A DNA stretch of 64,000 bases from Pseudomonas antarctica (GCF_001647715.1 NZ_CP015601.1:1-64000); one strand, 5' to 3'. Counted from the first letter of the stretch, positions 1 through 8,791 are shown. The notes: generated by a model from the letters alone, not told the origin. A program made the numbers and translations.

Positions 1-29
1 GTGCCGATCCACTCACAACAGACTCCTCA

Positions 30-308
30 TCACATCGGCACTCTCCCAAGGAAAAAAAGCATCCCAATCAAGCAGCCAGTCAAAACTGAAAACAAGAAGG
101 TGAGGTCGCGGAGCATTGGATTTTTCTTGCTCATGCACCTAACCAGCAACGCCCCGAAAAGCGCACCGATCAACATGCAGCCGATGAAAACGACCACTTT
201 AATCTTGAGGTCGGACATGGCCATGACAGCATGTGATACCGAAGGATCAGCGAAAGTATATGAAACTGGGGCAACGATGAGTGCAAGAACGAGAGCGGAA
301 TTTTTCAT
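30..308 (-). CDS. small membrane protein with signal peptide
   Basis: A 92-residue protein starting at an ATG. Residues 1-20 look like a cleavable signal peptide ending near TFADPS. Two hydrophobic stretches follow (about 37-57 and 71-88) separated by a short basic loop, RCMSKKNPMLRD. The layout of signal peptide plus two membrane helices resembles VirB2/TrbC-type pilins, but no sequence motif confirms that. It is divergent from the PRTRC ParB gene. I see no strong ribosome binding site. Existence is likely, function unknown. Confidence 0.5.
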   Translation of the reverse strand: MKNSALVLALIVAPVSYTFADPSVSHAVMAMSDLKIKVVVFIGCMLIGALFGALLVRCMSKKNPMLRDLTFLFSVLTGCLIGMLFFLGRVPM

Positions 309-445
309 TCAATTTGAGCAGCCGTCTGCTCCCCCTACTTTTGAAGCAAAAAATATATCTCGTACCCCCGAAGTCGGTTCCTGCTTTCAGCCAAGATTTG
401 CGCCCGAATTTAACGACACCCCTTAGCGCTTGGGATTAACCGTGA

Positions 446-2248
446 ATGAGGGAAGCTGAACTCATTGCAAACACGGAGTTTAGCCAAGTGAATCAGCAAA
501 TAGCCCAAATCCTCCACCTCGGCCGCATCCGCCGGAACCCGAAAATCGACCCCCGTAAAGGCCGTAAGAAGTCCGCTTATGAGCAACTGGTGCGTTCGAT
601 CAGTGCCAAGGGCATCATCCAGCCGATTCTGGTCAGGCCAGTCAGTGATGACCCGAACTACGACCATGAGGTGGTCGCAGGCAACCAGCGCTGGATGGCG
701 GCCCACGACGCGAGCTTGATCGAGGTTCCCGCCCTGATCCGTCCCATGAGCGATCAGGAGGCGCGTTTGATCGCAGCCTTGGAGAACCAAATACGAGCAG
801 ACCTGACGCCAATCGAAGAAGCTCAGCATGCCGTAATTTTGTTGGAGGACATGGCCAACGACCATTCGGAGGTTATGAAGGCCTTGGATTGGTCTAGAAC
901 CAAGCTCGACAGCCGCCTACTGCTGGCCCATGCCTGTGATGAGGTGGCCGATGCCTTGCTGGAGGAGCAAATCAAGATTGGGCATGCTGAATTGCTTTGC
1001 CGTCTCCCCGCCTCCGATCAAGCGGGCATTCTGTTGAAGATCATTGAGAAGAACTACTCAGTCGAGCAGACCAGAGCACGCCTGTTAGAGCTGACGCGGG
1101 ATGTTTCGACTGCACGCTTTGACACCACGGAATGCCGCAGTTGCATCCACAACTCGGGCGCGAATGCTGATTTGTTCGAGGCAAGCCTTGGGGCGTCTCG
1201 CTGCCAGAACTCGGTCTGCTGGAACCGGAAAACCGAGCAGCTAATTTCAGTTCGTTTGATTGAGGCGCAAGAGGAGCATGCGGTGGTTCACAGCGAGCTG
1301 AATCTCGCCAAGGACTCATACGTTAAGCTCGTCGCACGCGGTGAGGATGGTGTAGGAGAGCAACAGGCAGCGGCATGCGCTACCTGTGCAAGCTTCGGCG
1401 CAGTGGTCATGGTGTCGAGGGGGCGCGAGGGCGATGTGATAGGTGGCATGTGCTTCAACAAGCCTTGCCACAAGGAGAAAACCGCCGCGTACAAAATCGC
1501 CCTAACCTCCTTATCGAATACAGCACCAGCCACAGTTCTCGGGACCACTGCCGGAGGTAAACCGGCCAAGCCGAAGGCCGCAAGCGCTAAGCCCACCCAG
1601 GTGAAGAAGTCGATACGCCGTGTAGCCTTCGACCTCTACGCACGCATGAGCAAGCAAGCCGTCCTCAATGACCGCTCGCTAGCGTTGGCAGTAGCCATCG
1701 TCAGCATGTACTTCGAGATGCGCAGCGACCTCAAGAGCGAGGTGCGCGCACCGATGGAGAAGGCCATGGGCGTCACAAGCTCCCTGATGCCAACGGCCCG
1801 CGCCGATGCCGAGATTCGGCTTGCGCAGCTCGGAGAGGAAAAACTCCTCACGTTTATGGGAAGCATGGCTGCCGCCTCGCTATTTCGCACTGATAGCGCA
1901 GACGCATTTGAGAAGTCTGTTTCGGGTGCGCAGTCGCTCAAATTCATGGAGTACGCCCAACTCGATCCGACCAAAGGTTTCACGATGAACCAGACCTACC
2001 TCAAGGCTCAGGTTAAGGCGGGCATCATCGAAGATTGCAAGCGTTCAGGCTTTGCCACTGCCTACAACGAGGTGAAGGGCGAAAAGGCGTTTGAGGGGCT
2101 GACCACTGGCAAGGCAAGCGCTCTGATGGACGCAGTGTTGGCCTTCAAAGAGTTCAACTGGTTGGGTTATTTGCCGACTGCGTTAGAACTATCGGTACAG
2201 GGCGGGAAAAACCCCGCTCCTCAGCAATCCGAATCGACCCAAGCCTGA
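446..2248 (+). CDS. PRTRC system ParB-family protein
   Basis: First gene of a PRTRC cassette (ParB-Related, ThiF-Related Cassette, a plasmid-associated gene set). The 600-residue protein has a ParB N-terminal domain: RNPKID at 30-35, GNQRW at 79-83 in place of the usual GERRW, and ENQIRADLTPIEEA at 113-126. An HTH-like region follows (about 140-185). Then come two tandem four-cysteine motifs, Cys230/233/253/258 and Cys311/314/336/341, both CX2C-X19-21-CX4C, which look like zinc sites. The C-terminal half is specific to the family. The likely role is DNA binding or regulation for the cassette. The ATG at 446 has no strong Shine-Dalgarno sequence. The next gene follows after 14 bp, so this is one operon. 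Confidence 0.88.
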   Translation: MREAELIANTEFSQVNQQIAQILHLGRIRRNPKIDPRKGRKKSAYEQLVRSISAKGIIQPILVRPVSDDPNYDHEVVAGNQRWMAAHDASLIEVPALIRPMSDQEARLIAALENQIRADLTPIEEAQHAVILLEDMANDHSEVMKALDWSRTKLDSRLLLAHACDEVADALLEEQIKIGHAELLCRLPASDQAGILLKIIEKNYSVEQTRARLLELTRDVSTARFDTTECRSCIHNSGANADLFEASLGASRCQNSVCWNRKTEQLISVRLIEAQEEHAVVHSELNLAKDSYVKLVARGEDGVGEQQAAACATCASFGAVVMVSRGREGDVIGGMCFNKPCHKEKTAAYKIALTSLSNTAPATVLGTTAGGKPAKPKAASAKPTQVKKSIRRVAFDLYARMSKQAVLNDRSLALAVAIVSMYFEMRSDLKSEVRAPMEKAMGVTSSLMPTARADAEIRLAQLGEEKLLTFMGSMAAASLFRTDSADAFEKSVSGAQSLKFMEYAQLDPTKGFTMNQTYLKAQVKAGIIEDCKRSGFATAYNEVKGEKAFEGLTTGKASALMDAVLAFKEFNWLGYLPTALELSVQGGKNPAPQQSESTQA

Positions 2249-2262
2249 CAGGGAACATCATC

Positions 2263-2721
2263 ATGCAATCTACGTTTTTTTCCGTTATGGCCGCTGCATT
2301 GGCGGGCACTCAACACCGCGTCCATGCCGCAATCGAAAACGCGTCCGCCGACACTTTGAAGGTGATGATTACCGCTGACCTCGGGCCCACTCCTGAAAAG
2401 GCATCGGAACCCGAAGTGCAGCTTCGCGCCGCCATTTGCCGCCCGCTGATCTTGGTAGGGAGTGCTTTAGAAATCGAGGAGGCGCTGATGAAGCGCCTCA
2501 CACAGCAAGTCCAGGCTCTGAATGAGGGTATGAGTCTGCTGGAGCAAATTCGCTCGATTGGCGCGACCGTACAGTCGGTAACAGCCGCGCCAGCTAAAGA
2601 GGATGCTGAACCGAGTGACCTTGACACCGAACCAACTGGAACCGATGCACAGGTAGGCGGTAGTTCGGGTGCATCCAGCGACTCAGACGAGCCTAATTTG
2701 AACCTCGCAGGCTCTTTCTAG
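2263..2721 (+). CDS. PRTRC system protein E
   Basis: A 152-residue protein in the position of PRTRC protein E, between the ParB-like gene and protein C. The N-terminal 110 residues look helical, and the C-terminal 40 are acidic and low in complexity (PSDLDTEPTG onwards), probably disordered. No catalytic motif is visible and the molecular role of the family is unknown. AGGGAA lies at suitable spacing before the ATG. The assignment rests on gene order and length. Confidence 0.75.
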   Translation: MQSTFFSVMAAALAGTQHRVHAAIENASADTLKVMITADLGPTPEKASEPEVQLRAAICRPLILVGSALEIEEALMKRLTQQVQALNEGMSLLEQIRSIGATVQSVTAAPAKEDAEPSDLDTEPTGTDAQVGGSSGASSDSDEPNLNLAGSF

Positions 2722-2732
2722 GAGTTGGACTC

Positions 2733-2945
2733 ATGGCACTTATTGAAATTTCTCTCGCCCGCGTTTTCCGCTACGCCGGACGCGACCACGCCGATCCGCA
2801 GCCTGACATGCCTGTGACTGACGTGCTGAAACACTTTGCTCGTCAGTTCCCAAAGCTCAACGGAGCGAAAATTATCGACCCCATTGTGGAGAATGACAGC
2901 TATGTCTATGAGTTCCGAGACGGCGGATTTGGCGCTAAAGGTTGA
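2733..2945 (+). CDS. PRTRC system protein C (ubiquitin-like fold family)
   Basis: A 70-residue protein with the length and pattern of PRTRC protein C, a family assigned to the prokaryotic ubiquitin-like (Prok_Ub) group. It begins with a beta-hairpin-like MALIEISLARVFRYAG, has a central helix (VTDVLKHFARQFP), and ends YVYEFRDGGFGAKG. The Gly-rich end is a candidate conjugation tail by analogy only. AGGAG precedes the ATG. In the same operon are an E2-like protein (B) and an E1-like protein (ThiF), which fits a small-protein conjugation set. Confidence 0.8.
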   Translation: MALIEISLARVFRYAGRDHADPQPDMPVTDVLKHFARQFPKLNGAKIIDPIVENDSYVYEFRDGGFGAKG

Positions 2946-3108
2946 CCCGCTTGCAGTCCTAAAAGCGTGGGAGCGTGGCGAATTGAATCGCCACCTCCCA
3001 CCCGGTACAGAACCCGATTGTTTAGACCACCAGCAGAGACAAAGGCTATGGAAGTTGCTCTCCTCCCCCGCCAACCCCGGCACTATCGACTTCCAACTGC
3101 CTCGCTGA
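2908..3108 (+). CDS. possible small protein overlapping PRTRC C and F
   Basis: A second open frame runs through the gap between protein C and the likely start of protein F. From the ATG at 2908 it gives about 66 residues, including DPLAVLKAWERGELNRHLPP and a Trp/Leu-rich end. The composition and codon choice look protein-like between 2940 and 3050, where neither neighbour is coding. It overlaps C by 38 bp and F by 61 bp. I do not recognise the sequence. It could be a real small cassette protein, or a relic of the F 5' region after a frameshift. Confidence 0.4.
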   Translation: MSSETADLALKVDPLAVLKAWERGELNRHLPPGTEPDCLDHQQRQRLWKLLSSPANPGTIDFQLPR

Positions 3109-4415
3109 CGCCTTTCAGCCTGCCAAGTGTCGCGTCTGCAATGCGTGATGCGCATGCTCACCTCTTTAACTATGACGGTGCTGAGGTGGTTGATCACCGA
3201 GGTCATAGCATGCTGTGCCGGGAGGCGCTGCAAGCTGGTCTGATTGGGGCTAGCGCCATTGAGTGGCTTCGTCAGTACCCAAACAACTATGGGTTGCATC
3301 GGCTTACTGGAGAGGTCGTAAGGAGCCTTGGCGCATCATTTCTCATCAGCGATGAAGGGCTTTTTCCACAACGCGCCAGCCTTCTAAATCGGCTGAATAC
3401 TCCCTACGTCGATCCAGTTGAAACAGCGTCCTATGCCATAGCCGCGATAGACGCGGGGTTAGTCGGCCTAGATGCGCTGGTCCCTCATATTGAAGCTGGC
3501 CCTGACGGGGCTGGCAGGATAATGGTGGAGCTGGAGCGTTCCTTGATCAGCCGGGTCAAGCTGCCCGCCGACGTCGAGGACGCGTTCTCCTTCGGAATTC
3601 AGGATGGTCATTTCATTCTGGATTCATGCTGCTTCGCTACATTCACAGTCCAAGCGCCAGCAAGCTTGGAACTCCGAGTGCTTCTTTTCAAGACACTCGA
3701 CGCGATGACACGCCACCTACTGCCGTTCCACACGCCAATGACCTTTTTGGGGCAGTTTAGCTACTTCAATCATGGGCTTTCAGAGACTTTCGAGGAACTG
3801 GCCCCGCGTTTGGCCACACACACCAGAGAGGAGCTTTGCGCGTTCTTGTTGGACGATTCGGTCGAGCATGAGGAATACATCGCTGAATATTTCTACTGCA
3901 ACGGCCAAGATGAGGATGCTGTAAACACGTTAATCGATTCCGTCTACGAGATGGACGAGTTGAAACAGTTAGCAGGAGCCGCCCTCAGTCAGGGAGATAG
4001 GACTGAAATTTTGGAGCTATACGAGCAGGCACGGCAAATCAGTGAGCGCGATGACGAGCACCGCACGCTCGTGCAAGTGTTGCTTGAAGCCTTGCATCAT
4101 TGCCTGGAGCAGGATGCAAGTGAATCACTCAAGGGGTTCCACCCCTCTGATTTCCCAGGCACAGCCAGTGATGGCGTAACCCTTTTCGAGAGCATTCTGG
4201 TTCGCCTCACTAGGGATTTCCCAAATCTGGAGCAGAGTAGCAATGACGGATTTGATGGCATCGTCGGCGGCTCTGGCTTCCCAGCCATCGGATTACCGCT
4301 GAACCCTGAGCAACTGCGATCCGTCACCCTACCAGTTCTAGATGCGCTATCTCTGACCTTGGGTCTGTTGCAGCGAATCGCCGACGCTTTAGAGGAATGC
4401 TGTAATGCTGAGTGA
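3048..4415 (+). CDS. PRTRC system protein F
   Basis: This large gene lies between PRTRC C and B, the position of protein F. I chose the ATG at 3048, preceded by AGAGACAAAGG, giving 455 residues; the frame is also open back to 2967. The protein is mostly helical, with an acidic centre (SVEHEEYIAEYFYCNGQDED) and a C-terminal leucine-rich stretch. No enzymatic motif is apparent. Its 3' end overlaps the protein B start by 11 bp, suggesting translational coupling. Family function is unknown. Confidence 0.75.
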   Translation: MEVALLPRQPRHYRLPTASLTPFSLPSVASAMRDAHAHLFNYDGAEVVDHRGHSMLCREALQAGLIGASAIEWLRQYPNNYGLHRLTGEVVRSLGASFLISDEGLFPQRASLLNRLNTPYVDPVETASYAIAAIDAGLVGLDALVPHIEAGPDGAGRIMVELERSLISRVKLPADVEDAFSFGIQDGHFILDSCCFATFTVQAPASLELRVLLFKTLDAMTRHLLPFHTPMTFLGQFSYFNHGLSETFEELAPRLATHTREELCAFLLDDSVEHEEYIAEYFYCNGQDEDAVNTLIDSVYEMDELKQLAGAALSQGDRTEILELYEQARQISERDDEHRTLVQVLLEALHHCLEQDASESLKGFHPSDFPGTASDGVTLFESILVRLTRDFPNLEQSSNDGFDGIVGGSGFPAIGLPLNPEQLRSVTLPVLDALSLTLGLLQRIADALEECCNAE

Positions 4416-5106
4416 AAATGTTTCGAGTAAGGCCATGCTGATACACCACCACAGTCAGACTGGCGTGGTTTCCGTCACAAGTCATAGCGTCATCCCGCTA
4501 GAAGATGGTAAGGCCGGTTTTACGCTTGGCGCTGGCAGGGCCTTTAGCCCCTACGACAAAACAGAACTGGCTGCTTTGCTGTTGAATGAAGATTCGGGGG
4601 CAGAATTTCTTCCAGAAAGTTATCTTTTCAGCTCACGCACAGTGTTGACCTGGTACCGCCGCCCCGACCTTCACGATATTCCCTTCCGTGATGAGCGCAT
4701 CCGCGCCCCGTTGCCGGGGCTAATCTTCATCGCAGCGGCAAATCAATCTTTCCGTTGCTTTGCGTTCAAAGGTAATCAGCGCCCGACACCGGACACAGAA
4801 CTTTTCTATGCCCCGCTGGGGAACGTGTATCAAGGTGGGACATTCTGCACCGGCAGCGGCAACGTTCCCCGCGATGTTCGACGTGAAAACATTCCGGCAT
4901 GGGAGAACTTCGTGCTTGAGAGCGAAAACACCCACAGCGGCACGATTGAGCCGGTGGCGGGCTGCCGCTCCTTTGAGGGATTGAAGGAGTTCTATCGAGC
5001 ACTGAACGAAAAAGGATCGAAGCGATTTCCAGCTTCGAAATTGGTTTCTGCTGGTTCTTACCGTGGCCCGCTGTCGCTTGCGCAGGCTATCAAAGGGGGT
5101 GAGTAA
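4405..5106 (+). CDS. PRTRC system protein B (E2-like family)
   Basis: A 233-residue protein with the hallmarks of PRTRC protein B, a family grouped with prokaryotic E2-like folds (Prok-E2_D). The centre holds WYRRPDLHDIPF (83-94), PLPGLIFIAA (102-111) and ELFYAPLGNVYQGGTFCTGS (132-151). Cys148 in the last block is the candidate E2-type cysteine. The start overlaps the end of F and the stop overlaps the ThiF start (TAATG), so all three are probably co-translated. The E2 role is inferred from family placement, not shown here. Confidence 0.82.
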   Translation: MLSENVSSKAMLIHHHSQTGVVSVTSHSVIPLEDGKAGFTLGAGRAFSPYDKTELAALLLNEDSGAEFLPESYLFSSRTVLTWYRRPDLHDIPFRDERIRAPLPGLIFIAAANQSFRCFAFKGNQRPTPDTELFYAPLGNVYQGGTFCTGSGNVPRDVRRENIPAWENFVLESENTHSGTIEPVAGCRSFEGLKEFYRALNEKGSKRFPASKLVSAGSYRGPLSLAQAIKGGE

Positions 5107-5879
5107 TGAGCGTTCATCCGATCACAGTTCGACAGTCACCAATCTACAGGACGCCAGCGTCGTGGGTTGAACGCGCACCCCGCATTGTGGTTATAGGAGC
5201 GGGCGGCAATGGCAGCGAGGTAGTTGATGCGCTGGCCAGCTTCCATCATGCGCTTCGCTCCCTAGGCCACCCAAAAGGCTTGGATGTCACCGTCATTGAC
5301 GATGCCATCGTGCGCGAGCCTAACCTCGTGCGTCAGCGTTTCTGGCCGTGCGATTTGGGCCAATACAAGTCAATCAGTTTGGTGAATCGCTACAACCTCA
5401 TGCTGGGTACTACTTGGGAGGCCTTGCCCTTCCGGTTCCCTAGTCTTGAGAGCAAAGAGGTGATCCGCTATGCCGACTTGATCATTTCCGCCGTTGACCT
5501 TTCCTCTGCACGCCGTGCAATTGCCAGCAGCCCTCTCCTATCTCGAAATTGCATGTGGCTTGACCTCGGAAACGAGGCACGCCATGGGCAGGTTGTATTC
5601 GGAGCTGCACACGTAGACAAACGAAGCATCTACCCAAACGTAATGGATGCTTACCCTGAAATCGGAACACTCGAAGAAGACACGAAAAAGTCCTGCTCGG
5701 TAGCAGAATCCATTCGCTCGCAGGACTGCTTGGTCAACCGGGCAGTTACAACCGCCGGTATGAGTATTGTGTGGGAGTTGCTACGGACGGGTGAGACCGA
5801 CAAGCACTGGATCACTGTTGATCTGGCGTCCGGATGCCAAAACGCGTTTCCGTTCCCTTCTGTTCCGCAATGCGCCTAA
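5106..5879 (+). CDS. PRTRC system ThiF-family (E1-like) protein
   Basis: A 257-residue E1/ThiF/MoeB-type adenylating enzyme. It has the Rossmann nucleotide loop VVIGAGGNGSEVVD (28-41), the acidic strand end VIDD (63-66), the E1-type Arg/Gln block NLVRQRFW (73-80), Lys88, DLGNEARHGQVV (153-164) and the family signature CSVAESIRSQDCLVN (197-211). By family it would adenylate the C-terminus of a ubiquitin-like protein, probably protein C. It is the last gene of the operon; its stop is 1 bp from the stop of the convergent regulator gene. Confidence 0.88.
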   Translation: MSVHPITVRQSPIYRTPASWVERAPRIVVIGAGGNGSEVVDALASFHHALRSLGHPKGLDVTVIDDAIVREPNLVRQRFWPCDLGQYKSISLVNRYNLMLGTTWEALPFRFPSLESKEVIRYADLIISAVDLSSARRAIASSPLLSRNCMWLDLGNEARHGQVVFGAAHVDKRSIYPNVMDAYPEIGTLEEDTKKSCSVAESIRSQDCLVNRAVTTAGMSIVWELLRTGETDKHWITVDLASGCQNAFPFPSVPQCA

Positions 5880-5880
5880 G

Positions 5881-6207
5881 TCAACTGCCACCGCCTTCGC
5901 ATTGATCCAGTTGCTGCTCCATCTGCGATATCAGGTCAGCGGCTTTCACTTCGAGCGCTTTGGACAATCTCAAGATCAGGGGAAGCGTGGGGAGACTTTC
6001 TCCACGCTCAATTTTTCCCAGGTGCGCACGCTCAACCCCAGCCAGGAGAGCAAGTTTCTCCTGAGCTAGGCCCGATTTTAGGCGTTCTTCGCGCACAACG
6101 TTACCGAAAGCTCCTGCTACCCGAGGGTCAAAGCTTGATGTTCCTGCCGGTCGCCCGCGTGTTGGTGGTCGCTTCTCCAAAGACAGAAGCGTTATCGGCA
6201 GGAACAA
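5881..6207 (-). CDS. XRE-family transcriptional regulator
   Basis: A helix-turn-helix protein of about 100 residues. After a basic leader containing TRGRPAGTSSF, the HTH runs from GNVVREERLKSGLAQEKLAL through AGVERAHLGKIERGE and ends LPLILRLSKALEVKAADLI. This is the compact cro/CI-like type common in Pseudomonas. The upstream start at 6207 is TTG, and the true start may lie slightly downstream. It is convergent with the PRTRC operon, so it may not control it. The target is unknown. Confidence 0.8.
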   Translation of the reverse strand: MFLPITLLSLEKRPPTRGRPAGTSSFDPRVAGAFGNVVREERLKSGLAQEKLALLAGVERAHLGKIERGESLPTLPLILRLSKALEVKAADLISQMEQQLDQCEGGGS

Positions 6208-6309
6208 TTAAAACCACGTTTAAGAATACCCGCCTCATAAATTACGCTTTGCCCAGAGGGCCAGCGGAGCGGTTTTCTGTTCACACTCCCATGGTTAGGA
6301 TTACCAATT

Positions 6310-6774
6310 ATGACTCACGTTGACCCCTCCGTACCTAAGCACTTGGCAGAGCTTTATCAGGAGCTGAACGCATCGAGAACTACCCTGCGGGGACTGATCG
6401 AGGCTGAGGGCTCCGGCATCCATTACCGGACGCTGGATCAGCTTGATCGCTTGATTGCGGAGATATTTTTCCCACTGGAGTTTGTTGTTTACAGTGAAGA
6501 AAAAATTGGCACATCGAATGACCCCGCGCCTTTTACTCCACCTGGATATGCATGGAGAGTTGTTGGCCGTGAGGGCGACATCAGGACTCTCCGCTGTGAT
6601 GAAACCGGGCAGGAAGCATCCATTTCGATTGAAAGAGCCATTACCGACTTCGCTTTGGTGCCCACGCATCTGCCGAAAACCTACTTTCCCGACCTTGAAC
6701 TCACCCCGGCAGAACTGAAGGGGAAATATACGCTACGGGGCAGCGATCACCCTTTCTTGAGCAATTATCAGTAG
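6310..6774 (+). CDS. hypothetical protein
   Basis: A 154-residue protein from an ATG at 6310, preceded by TTAGGA. It is divergent from the XRE gene, so the 100-bp gap between them may hold both promoters. The N-terminal half looks helical (LAELYQELNASRTTLRGLIE). The C-terminal half alternates short strands (AWRVVGREGDIRTLRCDETG). I do not recognise a domain. The layout suggests a plasmid accessory gene controlled by the adjacent regulator, an inference from position only. Confidence 0.55.
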   Translation: MTHVDPSVPKHLAELYQELNASRTTLRGLIEAEGSGIHYRTLDQLDRLIAEIFFPLEFVVYSEEKIGTSNDPAPFTPPGYAWRVVGREGDIRTLRCDETGQEASISIERAITDFALVPTHLPKTYFPDLELTPAELKGKYTLRGSDHPFLSNYQ

Positions 6775-7077
6775 CTTCAAGCTGCGCGCAATAACCAGAC
6801 CGAGCTTGGATACTGGCAGTGGGTTGTGGCTCAGCTTTCGACGTTGCACCGAGACTCGCTTAGCTAAAAATTGCGCTGAATTCAGCGCCAGCCTAAATCA
6901 AACAAGAGCGATCCCATCCAGGAGGAGCGATTCCACTGGATGTCGATCGCTAATCTCCTTCATAACTTCACCCGACATACTCAAACTGCTAACCCTCCTC
7001 CGCCCATTTCTTGGGATTTCCCTGCGCCTTCGTAGGCTGACTCTGTATGCACCAGGTAGGTGCTCTGAGGACAGCCC
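6775..7077. other. 303-bp gap without a convincing gene
   Basis: The short open frames here have no start signals or protein-like composition. The last 60 bases are the leader of the PAPS-reductase-like gene. I see no terminator or repeat. Confidence 0.5.
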
Positions 7078-8196
7078 ATGAACCGATTATTCTCCAGCGC
7101 TCACCAGTTCGATGACCAGGTAGTAATTCCGGTACTGGGTCAGCAGCTCAGTCTGCAGGGGTTCGAGCAGGAGCCTAAGGTACTGGCCGAAGGAACATAT
7201 TTCGATGCTCCTTCAGTGGATCTGGACAGCTACAACCACGTTATTGTTTGCGTGTCTGGCAAGGACAGCATTGCTTGCCTACTGGCGTTAATTGAACAGG
7301 GTGTGGATCTGCGACGTGTTGAACTCTGGCACCACCGCGTGGATGGTGCAGAGGGCAGCACGCTCATGGACTGGGCCTTCAATGACAGTTTCATCGAGAA
7401 GTTCGCAGAGGCCTTCAATCTCCCACTCTATTTCTCGTGGTTACAGGGCGGTATCGAGGGGGAAATGCTCAAGATGAACGCTTATTCCAGGCCCCATATG
7501 GTCGAAACCCCAGGCGGTATTATCTGTTTGGATCGGGATATTTCACGAACATCACCTGCGACCCGCCGGCGCTTTCCTCAACAAAGCGCCAACCTGGCGA
7601 CACGCTGGTGTAGCTCTGCTGCCAAGATCGACGTGGGCCGCCGGGCAATCACCAACCAGGAGCGTTTCCTCGGTAGCAAGACGCTGTTTGTTACCGGCGA
7701 GCGCCGTTCTGAGTCGAGCAACCGCAGCAAGTACAACCAGCTGGAGCCTCACGCCGTCGACCATCGCAAGGGGCGCCTGGGCCGTCACGTAGATGCTTGG
7801 CGACCTGTGCTGCACTACAGCGAACAACAGGTGTGGGATCTACTAGCTCACCACCGCGTAGAGGCCCCAGTCCCATACCGCTTGGGCTGGGGACGTTCAA
7901 GCTGCATGACCTGCATTTACAACTCACCAAAAATATGGGCCACCATCAAAAAATATTTCCCTGAACGCATCACTCCCATAGCAGGTTACGAGGATGAGTT
8001 CGGCTGCACTATCAGCCGGCAGAAAATCAACGTGGTGGACCTCTCAGTAACCGCGGAGGCCTTCGATATCGCAGATCTAGAAGCACTTGGCCAGGCTCGA
8101 CAGCGCGAGTACGTGCTGCCGATATTCACGCCGGAGGGTAAAACTTGGCAGTTGCCAGCGGGTGCATTTGTTACCGAGGGGTGCGGCTCCGTTTAG
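7078..8196 (+). CDS. PAPS reductase / ATP-pyrophosphatase family protein
   Basis: A 372-residue protein of the adenine-nucleotide alpha-hydrolase superfamily. The PP-loop is VSGKDSIACL (about 59-68), the SGxKDS signature of PAPS reductase and DndC-like enzymes. Later blocks RWCSSAAKIDVGRRAI, VTGERRSESSNRS and SSCMTCIYNS provide the basic patch and cysteines seen in this family. Enzymes of this type activate sulfate or handle sulfur in nucleic acids; the substrate cannot be told from the sequence. The gene lies just upstream of a second, truncated member, suggesting a two-gene module linked to the PRTRC region. Confidence 0.8.
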   Translation: MNRLFSSAHQFDDQVVIPVLGQQLSLQGFEQEPKVLAEGTYFDAPSVDLDSYNHVIVCVSGKDSIACLLALIEQGVDLRRVELWHHRVDGAEGSTLMDWAFNDSFIEKFAEAFNLPLYFSWLQGGIEGEMLKMNAYSRPHMVETPGGIICLDRDISRTSPATRRRFPQQSANLATRWCSSAAKIDVGRRAITNQERFLGSKTLFVTGERRSESSNRSKYNQLEPHAVDHRKGRLGRHVDAWRPVLHYSEQQVWDLLAHHRVEAPVPYRLGWGRSSCMTCIYNSPKIWATIKKYFPERITPIAGYEDEFGCTISRQKINVVDLSVTAEAFDIADLEALGQARQREYVLPIFTPEGKTWQLPAGAFVTEGCGSV

Positions 8197-8320
8197 ACCC
8201 CTGCTCCAGGGCCTCCTCCTGATTTTTCGGCCATCCTCATGCCGTTGGGATTTTCGATCTCGGCCGTACCTTGAATCCACCAGCTCCAATGAGGAGCAGG
8301 ATTCAAGCACGGAGCTTGTC

Positions 8321-8791
8321 ATGCAGCAATTCGATGTCGATCTGTTCTCTTCCGCTGGCGTCCAAGAGATGCCAGTCAATGTTGTTCGCGGGCCTGAAAA
8401 GACCTTGGCCGAGAAGATTGCCGGGGCGGTCGACGCTGTGAAGCGCGTCGTGCGGGCCGACAAGCAGCCTGTTTTGGCGTGGAGTGGCGGCAAAGACTCA
8501 AGCGTTACGCTGAACATCGCGTTCACTGCAATCCGCGAGCTGGCCACCGAAGGTTTCGCGGTGCCAACCTTGAACGTCATGCACTCCGACACCCGAATGG
8601 AAAACCCGGTGATCCACTGCTACAACCAGAGCCAGATGCAGCAAATGCAGGCCTACGCTAAGGCTGCCGGCGTCGAGTCGAAGGTAACCTCGTCCTTGTG
8701 CGCTTGGGTTTTGGCCTTGGCCAATTCGGCCGGATCTGCAGCGCTGACGATGGTTGCGACTACACCGTACTTGCGGCCCTGGTCGCGGTAG
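8321..8791 (+). pseudogene. DndC-like / PAPS reductase family protein, 3'-truncated
   Basis: The ATG at 8321, with an upstream GGAG, starts a DndC-like protein: PVLAWSGGKDSSVTLNIA carries a perfect SGGKDS PP-loop, followed by VMHSDTRMENPVIHCYNQS. Family members run to several hundred residues, but homology stops near 8684 (VESKV). The remaining codons to 8791 read antisense into another gene. The 5' part is intact with normal codon use, so this is a deletion junction rather than slow decay. The product would lack the C-terminal iron-sulfur or substrate region and is probably inactive. Confidence 0.7.
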
